Shown: piece by piece, positions 8,017 to 14,225 of the stretch | Numbering within the stretch: the stretch's first letter is position 1 | How the letters are laid out: each line of letters begins with the position of its first letter | Origin: a virus | Direction: 5' to 3' (one strand) | Virus record (IMG/VR): IMGVR_UViG_3300005582_000127 | Coordinates: 1 to 22,185 of that record | DNA length: 22,185 bases | Made by a program: the position numbers and the translations under genes | Notes under the pieces: model-generated | Databases searched by the model: none | What the model was told of the DNA's origin: nothing | The model's input: the letters and a program-made list of their open reading frames with translations, nothing else

Positions 8017-9390
8017 TTAAGATTCAGTTTCTTTTTTTAATTTTAATAATTCTTTTATTCTATTTCTATTTTTAACTTCTTTTTGTTCTTCATGACCTAA
8101 AAAAGTAACGCTTTGTTCCGTATCAATTTCTAACATACCATTATCAAATTTACAATTTTCAAATATAATTCCGTCTTTTCCAATTCTTGACTTGGTAATA
8201 GCTATAGTCGCTAAATTCATTTCTTTCTGTTGTAGTGACTTAGCTACTGTAATGATTACGTGACCAACTTGAGCTTTTTTAATTGATCCACCCATTTGAT
8301 CAGTAGTAACTACTTCAGAAGAAATAGAACTACGATTTCCTTGTGTTGCTGTCCAACCAACCAAATCTAATTCATGACACATAGACTCAAAAGCCCTCAT
8401 AACTGATCCCTCACTTTTCCATTCATCACTCATTTTTCTATCAGGAACAACACAGTCAATGTAATCTAAAATAACCATATCCACTTTATCTCCATTAGCC
8501 AAAATTTTTCTAATCTGATTTTTTATTTGGTTCATAGTTACAGTGTCAGAAGGTAACTTTTTTAATGTTAGTTTATTTTTTTTATTGTTTTGTATTTGTT
8601 TAACTTTATCAATAACTAATTCTTTATTATCGGTTAAGTCGTCTGGATGTATACCAGTCCAAAGTGTTATGTGTTTTCTCTGTATTATTTTTGGATTATC
8701 TTCAAAAAATATTTGAAGTACATTATATCCTAAATTAAAAGCGTGGTTTGCAATTTTAGTAGTAAACGTTGATTTACCAACTCCTGTTGGGGCTAAAATA
8801 ACACCAATTTCACCCTTAGCTAATCCACCTTTTAACAAATTATCAATCCCCGATATTCCAATTGGAATTGGATGTCTATAATCTTCATCCATAACCTCAG
8901 ATAAATTAAAAAAAACATCAGTAGTTCCTTTATCAACTTCACCAACTTGCAAAGCTCCTCTAACCATTTCTTCTAACTTATCGTAACTTTCAAAATCCCC
9001 ATTATCTATAATAGATTGTGACTTAACCATTACTCTTTGTAGTTCTTGTTGTTTACAAAATTTTAATGATTTTTCTTGAACATAAATAGACCCTTCATCT
9101 GAAACATTTTTAACTTGTTCTAATGTGTCTAAAATGTTTTTTTGAGCCATAGGTGAACTAAGCTCAGATTTTGTTAGTTGTTCAATAGTATTAAATGTTG
9201 GTATATGCTCATATTTTAAATAATATTCTTTAATCATTTGGCAAATAACCTTAAAATATTGATTATCAAAATATTGGGGGTCAATTACATCAATAATTGA
9301 GTTTGAGAATTCTTTATATATTACAATATTGTTTAATAATTGTATTTGAAAAGTATTACCTAAATAACCGAAGTTTTTTTTATCTGACAT
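8017..9390 (-). CDS. Replicative DNA helicase, gp41/DnaB-like
   Basis: A 457-residue hexameric 5'-3' helicase of the DnaB superfamily, near the length of T4 gp41 (475). An N-terminal helical domain (about 1-140, with YFDNQYFKVICQMIKEYY) corresponds to the DnaB/gp41 N-domain. It is joined by a linker to a RecA-type ATPase core. The core has Walker A APTGVGKST (200-208), the catalytic glutamate E230 in IFFEDN, Walker B MVILDYID (305-312, D309), a sensor-like TATQGNR (347-353), and KSRIGKDG (400-407) holding the likely arginine finger. It probably works with a primase not present in this window. The gene lies in a replication operon between a 150-residue unknown protein and nrdB. Its leader lacks a Shine-Dalgarno sequence. 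Confidence 0.94.
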   Translation of the reverse strand: MSDKKNFGYLGNTFQIQLLNNIVIYKEFSNSIIDVIDPQYFDNQYFKVICQMIKEYYLKYEHIPTFNTIEQLTKSELSSPMAQKNILDTLEQVKNVSDEGSIYVQEKSLKFCKQQELQRVMVKSQSIIDNGDFESYDKLEEMVRGALQVGEVDKGTTDVFFNLSEVMDEDYRHPIPIGISGIDNLLKGGLAKGEIGVILAPTGVGKSTFTTKIANHAFNLGYNVLQIFFEDNPKIIQRKHITLWTGIHPDDLTDNKELVIDKVKQIQNNKKNKLTLKKLPSDTVTMNQIKNQIRKILANGDKVDMVILDYIDCVVPDRKMSDEWKSEGSVMRAFESMCHELDLVGWTATQGNRSSISSEVVTTDQMGGSIKKAQVGHVIITVAKSLQQKEMNLATIAITKSRIGKDGIIFENCKFDNGMLEIDTEQSVTFLGHEEQKEVKNRNRIKELLKLKKETES

Positions 9391-9419
9391 GTTTTTAATT
9401 TTATTGTTAATAATAAATA

Positions 9420-9872
9420 CTATTTAATTGAATAATTTAGATAATTAAAAGATAATTTATTATTAGATAATATATCACCAATATCTTTTAATATGTTTTT
9501 AACTATAGGTCTAACATCTAAGGTATATCTAACTTTTGGTGGGTACACTTTTGCGTCAATAACTCTATGATAAATAGTCACATTATCAACCTTTAAAATA
9601 ATATTAAAGGTTTCAGATCCATCAGTATTTGATGTCTCGAGTACCGATGGTGACCCCTCAATTTGATATCTATTTTCTAACATGTATATAACTGATTTTT
9701 TTCTCATAGTACTTTTTAATTCGTTAGACAAATCTTTAATATAGTAATAAAGGTCTAAACTATTTTTAGCCTTTGGGTTATACCCTTTAACGTTAAAAAA
9801 TCTTTGTACTACAAAATTGTTATTTAATGTTATTAAAAATTCAATTTTTGTTATGTCGTTTTGGTCTTTCAT
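9420..9872 (-). CDS. Hypothetical protein in the replication operon
   Basis: A 150-residue protein that I do not recognise. It begins MKDQNDITKIEFLITLNNNF and has a mixed alpha/beta look: an N-terminal strand, basic helices around residues 40-62 (KDLSNELKSTMRKK), a beta-rich middle (NIILKVDNVTIYHRVID) and a C-terminal helix (PIVKNILKDIGDIL). It has no cysteine and no membrane segment. It starts 4 bases after the RNase H-like gene and ends 29 bases before the helicase gene, so its expression is tied to replication. A helicase loader or other replication accessory role is possible from position only. T4 gp59 is longer and shows no obvious likeness, and T4 gp40 lies between uvsX and gene 41 but is a head-assembly protein. 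Confidence 0.8.
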   Translation of the reverse strand: MKDQNDITKIEFLITLNNNFVVQRFFNVKGYNPKAKNSLDLYYYIKDLSNELKSTMRKKSVIYMLENRYQIEGSPSVLETSNTDGSETFNIILKVDNVTIYHRVIDAKVYPPKVRYTLDVRPIVKNILKDIGDILSNNKLSFNYLNYSIK

Positions 9873-9876
9873 AATT

Positions 9877-10884
9877 TTAATTTTTTGTTTTAAATTTTGT
9901 TTTTTCTTTTCTTGTTAATTTTAAAAATGGAGTTAAAAATTTTACCCATGAGTCGTCGTTTTTAGGTAAGTACTTAAACAACCCATCTTTCATCATCATT
10001 TTAATTATATTTTTATGTCCTCTACCATCAGGATCCATTGATTCAGAATAATATGTGTTAACTATTTTTTTGTCGTCTTCACTTATTAGTGGTTCGGATA
10101 AATCGACAAGTTTTTTATTTACATCATAAAATTCATTACCAAAAATCCCTTCCTTCGTTCTACCAGTTAATAAATTGATTAATGCAAGATTACCTTTATC
10201 CTCCTTTAAAAGTTCTTCTCCTTTTGTTAAAATATCCGTAATATTTACCTCTTTGTCAAGTAATTCAGGAAACAATTTAATTAAGGTTTTTTCACCTAAA
10301 TAATAAATTCCAAAAATATTATCAGACTTGTCTCCAGATATTATTTTCCAAGTTTTAACATTAAAATGTGGTATTTCTACATTAAACATTTTAATCATAT
10401 CTCCATTTTTATAGTACTTTTTTGTACTAGGTGAGTATATTGTAACATTCTCAGAAATTAATTGTGTAAGGTCTCGATCACTCGAAAATATCACTTTATT
10501 CTCATCTTCAGATATTTTACAATAATAGGCGATAATATCATCAGCTTCACAATTTTCTATCTCAATATGCCTAATAAACATCTCCTCAAGATATTGTTTT
10601 ACCCTTGTTTTTTGATTTAAAAATGAAGTATCAATATCTTCACTATCTGGGAGTTTTCTATTAATTTTATATTTTGGATAAAATAGTCTTCTTTGAGTTG
10701 AGCTACTTTGACTGTCCCAACAAACAACAACCTTATTAAAATTAGTTTCTTCTAAAAATTTTCTAATAGTGTTTAAAAAATGCCAAATACCCCCAACATG
10801 TTCTCCGTTATTATAAAAATCTTTTACACCGCAAACACCTATTTTTAATAGGTTGTTTCCATCAACAATAAGGGTTTTAATCAT
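9877..10884 (-). CDS. 5'-3' exonuclease / RNase H of the FEN family (T4 Rnh-like)
   Basis: A 335-residue nuclease like T4 RNase H (305 residues), which removes RNA primers and flaps on the lagging strand. The metal-binding acidic residues of the FEN/5' nuclease family are all visible: D8 (IVDGNN), D57 (VCWDSQ), E113, D115 and D116 (CEADDI), D136 and D138 (SSDRDL), and D185 and D188 (SGDKSDNI). The basic patch QRRLFYPKYKINRK (64-77) is the arch region that contacts DNA. The segment after the GDKSDN motif (GIYYLGEKTLIKLF) is the helix-hairpin-helix DNA-binding element. It sits between the UvsX-like gene (39-base gap upstream) and a 150-residue unknown (4-base gap downstream). The last 20 residues are strongly basic. 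Confidence 0.93.
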   Translation of the reverse strand: MIKTLIVDGNNLLKIGVCGVKDFYNNGEHVGGIWHFLNTIRKFLEETNFNKVVVCWDSQSSSTQRRLFYPKYKINRKLPDSEDIDTSFLNQKTRVKQYLEEMFIRHIEIENCEADDIIAYYCKISEDENKVIFSSDRDLTQLISENVTIYSPSTKKYYKNGDMIKMFNVEIPHFNVKTWKIISGDKSDNIFGIYYLGEKTLIKLFPELLDKEVNITDILTKGEELLKEDKGNLALINLLTGRTKEGIFGNEFYDVNKKLVDLSEPLISEDDKKIVNTYYSESMDPDGRGHKNIIKMMMKDGLFKYLPKNDDSWVKFLTPFLKLTRKEKTKFKTKN

Positions 10885-10923
10885 TTATAACTATTAATTA
10901 GTTTGAAAATATTTTTGGGCTAC

Positions 10924-11907
10924 TTACTCGTCTGAATCTTCTAAGGACTCATCTAAAGAATAGTTAGAATCACCTAATTTTGTTATCCAATAATCTGAAT
11001 AATCTTTTTTGTATTTATCTAAAGATTCTTTTGTGTCTGAAATGTACCCTTGTGGTACTGCAATTATTTTTCCGTCTTTATATCCAAGACCATTTACGTG
11101 GTTTTTTAAAATAGAAATCTTGGTTCTAATAGCAAATGAGACTTTTCTACCGTTTTTAGTTGCGTCAATGTGACTAATACCTGATTTTTTTTGATTTCCA
11201 AATAAAAAGATTAAACTACTGGCTAACCATACAGCGGTACCTCCTTTAGCTTGGATCTCAGGTTGACCAAACGGATTATCCGCAAGTAAAACCCAAGGTT
11301 GGTTTAAGATTACAAGAGTATTGTAATAAGGGTAATCTTCTTTTTTAGATTTAGATATTCTTGAATGAATTCCCATTCCTATTTTATCGGCTAATACTTT
11401 AGCATTATGCATACCACCACCTTTACCGTCAAAAGTCATCTGACAAGGAATAGAACCAATTGAGTCCCATAAAAATAATAAACTATATGGTATATCTCCT
11501 TTTTCTTGTGAATCAAGAATATTATTAATAAACTCAGTTGCTTGTTCTATAACATCAAAAGAATCATTAAAAATAAACATTCCATCATATTCTCCAAGTT
11601 CATTTTTTTCGGCTTGTAATCCTAATTCAATCGCGTGTTCCCATGACCATTTTTTTTCGGTTATTATTAAAATAGGTAAATGCCCTTTACGTTGGGCGTC
11701 TGCAGCCGCTAATATCATTGCAGTGGTTTTACTCGTATTACTATGACCTAAAAACATACTAATTCCACCCATAACAGGGCCAGGTAATCCACACGCCTCT
11801 AAAAAAGACTCTCCACAATTATAAAAACTTTCATTTTTATATTTTGTTTTTGTAGAAAATTTATTTTTTATGTCATCTAAATTAAACTCTTTTTTTTTAA
11901 TTCCCAT
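10924..11907 (-). CDS. UvsX/RecA-like recombinase
   Basis: A 327-residue RecA-family protein, shorter than T4 UvsX (391), that would drive strand exchange and recombination-dependent replication. After a 40-residue N-terminal segment, the core begins with GPVMGGISMFLGHSNTSKTT. The Walker A element is GHSNTSKT (54-61), with Ser where the canonical Gly precedes the lysine. T4 UvsX also departs from the RecA consensus here. A glutamate at E84 (IITEKKW) is suitably placed for catalysis, Walker B is LLFLWDS (143-149, D148), and LNQPW (201-205) matches the RecA glutamine switch region. The C-terminus is acidic (SLEDSDE), as in many recombinases. Neighbours are gp32-like, RNase H and helicase genes, a T4-like replication context. 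The leader contains AAGAAAAG near the start, the nearest to a ribosome binding site seen here, but it is weak. Confidence 0.92.
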   Translation of the reverse strand: MGIKKKEFNLDDIKNKFSTKTKYKNESFYNCGESFLEACGLPGPVMGGISMFLGHSNTSKTTAMILAAADAQRKGHLPILIITEKKWSWEHAIELGLQAEKNELGEYDGMFIFNDSFDVIEQATEFINNILDSQEKGDIPYSLLFLWDSIGSIPCQMTFDGKGGGMHNAKVLADKIGMGIHSRISKSKKEDYPYYNTLVILNQPWVLLADNPFGQPEIQAKGGTAVWLASSLIFLFGNQKKSGISHIDATKNGRKVSFAIRTKISILKNHVNGLGYKDGKIIAVPQGYISDTKESLDKYKKDYSDYWITKLGDSNYSLDESLEDSDE

Positions 11908-11927
11908 TATCTTTTCTTAGTTTATGA

Positions 11928-12215
11928 TTAATCAATTTTATTTTGGTCATTAACGATTTTTAACATTTCGTTAGTTATTTCAATCTTATCGTCTTTTTTT
12001 ATGTTATACTTATATATTGTTTCTAACATTTCTAACTTGTCTTTGGCGTTTGTCATTTTTTCAACAATAAGATCCATTTCCTCTAAGTGTTGTGGATGTT
12101 CACCGATACCTACTGGATTATTAAAATAGATAAGTAAGGTAGCTTCTGTTGCCGCCATTTCCGACCTATACTTCAAAGTAAGGGCCTCATACATTTTTTC
12201 ACTAATTTTATTCAT
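11928..12215 (-). CDS. Small helical hypothetical protein between SSB and UvsX genes
   Basis: A 95-residue, probably all-helical protein with no cysteine and no membrane segment. The central motif NPVGIGEHPQHLEEMD (about 33-48) is followed by a helix (NAKDKLEMLETIYKYNI) likely to self-associate or pair with a partner. The motif is familiar from small uncharacterised proteins of T4-like phages, but this is recalled rather than tested. It is the first gene after the SSB terminator hairpin and ends 20 bases before uvsX, so it leads the replication operon. Function unknown. The start is preceded by a run of A residues. Confidence 0.82.
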   Translation of the reverse strand: MNKISEKMYEALTLKYRSEMAATEATLLIYFNNPVGIGEHPQHLEEMDLIVEKMTNAKDKLEMLETIYKYNIKKDDKIEITNEMLKIVNDQNKID

Positions 12216-12239
12216 TTTTTTTTAATTTGTATTGTTTAT

Positions 12240-12270
12240 AAAAATAACCCCCTAATATTAGGAGGTTATT
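12240..12270 (-). terminator. Hairpin terminator after the gp32-like SSB gene
   Basis: Two 14-base arms (AATAACCCCCTAAT and ATTAGGAGGTTATT, 12243-12270) pair with one mismatch and no loop bases beyond the tip, and are followed on the minus strand by five T residues (12244-12240). It lies 17 bases after the SSB stop codon. It should end or attenuate the SSB message, leaving the replication operon dependent on read-through or an unseen promoter. Confidence 0.75.
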
Positions 12271-12287
12271 ATAACTTTTGATATTAC

Positions 12288-13130
12288 TTAAAACGGTAAT
12301 TCGGAATCTTCTTTAGTTTCGTCAAATTTTTCTATAGTTTTTGATGTACCACCCAATGATATGTCACCAGTATCACCATAAACATATTTTTTAAGTTCTG
12401 TACTCCAAATAGGTGTTTCACCAACAGCTACTGCCTCTAAATATTCAACAGGTTTTTTAGAATATGCATCTGACCAAGTCATTTCATCTTTAACCCAACC
12501 ATCCATGATATCTTTATCCGTATGAATTGGTGTTGGATCTCCGTACATAATTGTTTGGATTACCGTATATTCTTTACCTACTGGTGTTTTAGCTTTTTTA
12601 AGTTCAATGATTAAATCTCTACCATTTTCAGAATCAGTAACATCTCCTTTAGCTTTCCAAATAGGTAATATCTTATCTAAAACTCCTTCATTTTTATAGT
12701 TGTGTTTAAATCTCCAAAACTTAATTCCGTCTTGTTCGTTATCTCTATCGATAACTTTTACAATGTAAAACAATCTAGAACGATACTGACCAGCTAAGTC
12801 TTTATCTTCTTTTTTTCCTGTTTTAATTAATTCGTTATAAACTTCACTAATAGGTGATCGTTCATTGTCGTTTTTTTCTGGATCATATAATTTAACCCAT
12901 TGTCCGTTTACTTGAATTTCGTGGTACCAAACCTCAACAAATGGTGATGACCCATCTTTTGTTGGTAAAATTCTTATTGTTCTTTGTGCGGATGTTTCGT
13001 TTTTCATCAAAATTGCTGAAAAATATCTCTTAAGTCTATCTTCTTGAGATATGTTTGCTTTTTGAGAACCTGTACTTTGTGTGTTTTTTTCGTATTGAGC
13101 CAATACTGAATCGAATGCTGAATTTGTCAT
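12288..13130 (-). CDS. Single-stranded DNA-binding protein, gp32-like
   Basis: A 280-residue protein matching the T4 gp32 layout (301 residues). It has a basic N-terminal segment for cooperative binding (to about residue 50, with QEDRLKRYFSAI), a DNA-binding core (TIRILPTKDGSSPFVEVWYHEI, 51-72, through about 240) and an acidic C-terminal tail. The core continues with QYRSRLFYIVKVIDRDNEQDGIKFWRF, written here only in part: YIVKVIDRD (122-130) and GIKFWRF (135-141). There is no cysteine anywhere. The T4 zinc ligands His64/Cys77/Cys87/Cys90 line up with H70 but with Asp, Asn/Arg and Ser in place of the cysteines, so zinc binding is lost. The last residues EDSELPF look like the acidic, Pro-Phe ending tip of bacterial SSB. 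The gene has its own promoter and is bracketed by two hairpin terminators. Confidence 0.9.
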   Translation of the reverse strand: MTNSAFDSVLAQYEKNTQSTGSQKANISQEDRLKRYFSAILMKNETSAQRTIRILPTKDGSSPFVEVWYHEIQVNGQWVKLYDPEKNDNERSPISEVYNELIKTGKKEDKDLAGQYRSRLFYIVKVIDRDNEQDGIKFWRFKHNYKNEGVLDKILPIWKAKGDVTDSENGRDLIIELKKAKTPVGKEYTVIQTIMYGDPTPIHTDKDIMDGWVKDEMTWSDAYSKKPVEYLEAVAVGETPIWSTELKKYVYGDTGDISLGGTSKTIEKFDETKEDSELPF

Positions 13131-13176
13131 AAATAATTTTTTTGGTTTTTTAGTTTTATTACTCTTTTATCTTTAT

Positions 13177-13207
13177 TAAATATAATAAAATTTTATAGAA
13201 TGTCAAA
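13177..13207 (-). promoter_or_regulatory. Promoter of the gp32-like SSB gene, Bacteroidota-like
   Basis: On the minus strand TTTG (13207-13204) is followed by 19 bases and TATATTTA (13184-13177). This fits the Bacteroidota layout of a TTTG -33 box and TAnnTTTG -7 box with one mismatch. The same bases can be read as a sigma70-like TTGACA with TATATT 16 bases on. It lies just after an upstream terminator and about 47 bases before the SSB ATG. Confidence 0.55.
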
Positions 13208-13219
13208 CTTAAAACGCAT

Positions 13220-13242
13220 AAAAAAGGGGAGTTAGCTCCCCT
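13220..13242 (-). terminator. Intrinsic terminator after the 227-residue gene
   Basis: A GC-rich 7-base-pair stem (AGGGGAG paired with CTCCCCT, loop of four) is followed on the minus strand by six T residues (13225-13220). It is 27 bases past the stop of the PVDPTA-repeat gene and is the strongest terminator in the window. It separates the baseplate-side transcript from the SSB gene. Confidence 0.9.
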
Positions 13243-13268
13243 GATTAAATAAAAAATTATCTTAAATT

Positions 13269-13952
13269 TTATAACTCATTATCATCATATAAGTTAAATG
13301 TTTTTTTAATCTCATTTGGTTGTTGGTTTTCAACATCGTCAGCTGTTAATATATATTCATTTTTTCCTGTTTTCTCCATTTCATCTTTTTTATCGTCAAA
13401 AAAATCTGTAAGTTTTTGTGTATAAGGATAAGAGTCTAAAGACCTCAACATTAATTTTTCTTCTGGTGTTTTTTCTCTAGATTTATCAAATTTAGTTTCT
13501 AAACTATTTATTTTATCTAATATCGTATCCATATTAGCTAATTTACTTTCTAAGTCATCAAGTTTTGTAAACATACTTTCCATAAACTCATCTTGTTTCA
13601 TTTTAATATCTTGTTGGGTACTAACTAAATCCGTGATATCTATCTCTTCAGTCTCGTTAGATTCCTCACTATCAACACCAACTTCTTCTACATCAGGATC
13701 GGTTTTAACGTCAACGGGTTCTGGAATAGTATCAGCAACTGGTTCAGTTGCGGTTGGATCTACAGGCGCGGTTGGATCTACAGGCGCAGTTGGATCTACA
13801 GGTGCAGTTGGATCTACAGGCGCAGTAGGATCTACAGGTGCGGTGGTTGGGTCTACAGGTGGTGTAGGAATTTCTGGTTGTTCTTTAATAATATAATTAT
13901 TTATTTGATTAAACCGTCGTAATTCTTCTAATATTGTTTTTTGTATACTCAT
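13269..13952 (-). CDS. Acidic coiled-coil protein with PVDPTA repeats
   Basis: A 227-residue protein of unknown function. Residues 1-25 form a short helix (ILEELRRFNQINNYI). Residues 32-68 are a low-complexity PVDPTA repeat of about six units. Residues 69-108 are strongly acidic (SEESNETEEIDITDL). Residues 110-162 are a likely coiled coil (FTKLDDLESKLANMDTIL). The C-terminal part carries KTPEEKLMLRSLDSYPYTQK and TGKNEYILTADDVEN. The last two blocks look like a defined folded end rather than disorder, so the N-terminal helix and the C-terminal domain may bind partners across a flexible spacer. It follows the hub-like gene and a 74-residue gene (12-base gap) and ends at an intrinsic terminator. 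A structural or assembly role is an inference from position. Confidence 0.85.
   Translation of the reverse strand: MSIQKTILEELRRFNQINNYIIKEQPEIPTPPVDPTTAPVDPTAPVDPTAPVDPTAPVDPTAPVDPTATEPVADTIPEPVDVKTDPDVEEVGVDSEESNETEEIDITDLVSTQQDIKMKQDEFMESMFTKLDDLESKLANMDTILDKINSLETKFDKSREKTPEEKLMLRSLDSYPYTQKLTDFFDDKKDEMEKTGKNEYILTADDVENQQPNEIKKTFNLYDDNEL
13752..13860 (-). repeat. 18-base in-frame minisatellite encoding PVDPTA
   Basis: On the plus strand GGATCTACAGG recurs at 13756, 13774, 13792, 13810 and 13828 (period 18), and a diverged 21-base unit follows at 13849. Units differ at silent positions, such as CGCGGTT and TGCAGTT endings. All lie within the 227-residue gene and keep its frame. Being in a coding gene with no spacers, it is not a CRISPR array. 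Confidence 0.95.
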
Positions 13953-13964
13953 TTTTTATATTTT

Positions 13965-14189
13965 TTAACCATTTAATAATGATTTAACACCTGAAGGTGT
14001 TTCAACCTTTAAAGTTTTATTTATTTTTATAGTATTATCAAATCTTTCAATGAGACCATCTTTTAATCTTATAGTGTAACAATCACCAGTATCTAAATCA
14101 CAAACCTCTTTAAACCCTGGAGATGTATTTTTTTCGGTTATACGAGTATCTTTTTTTAAATAATCGTCTAATAAATTTTTAATGTCCAT
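13965..14189 (-). CDS. Small hypothetical protein, 74 residues
   Basis: A 74-residue protein that begins MDIKNLLDDYLKKD and has two cysteines, C30 and C37, framing CDLDTGDC, followed by an amphipathic strand (YTIRLKDGLIERFDN) and a short basic segment. It is not recognised. The start is chosen as the only ATG giving a gene that fits between the hub-like stop (36 bases upstream) and the 227-residue gene (12 bases downstream). Its leader is A/T rich, like its neighbours. The compact size and compatible spacing support a real gene rather than chance. Possible roles include a small structural or chaperone protein. Confidence 0.7.
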   Translation of the reverse strand: MDIKNLLDDYLKKDTRITEKNTSPGFKEVCDLDTGDCYTIRLKDGLIERFDNTIKINKTLKVETPSGVKSLLNG

Positions 14190-14225
14190 AACTTTTTAAA
14201 TATAAATATACACTTGTTTATGTTT

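Noticed and set aside
12216-12242. A promoter for the replication operon between the SSB terminator and the 95-residue gene
   Set aside because: No TTTG or TTGACA element with correct spacing is visible. Only an A-rich leader with a TATAAA-like string is present, so I do not call a promoter.
13752-13860. Possible CRISPR array from regularly spaced GGATCTACAGG
   Set aside because: Units are contiguous with no unique spacers, and stay in frame in a coding gene.
13633-13896. Plus-strand frame with GSTGAV repeats, collagen-like
   Set aside because: It is the antisense reading of the 18-base PVDPTA repeat. A repeat divisible by three is open in several frames by default.
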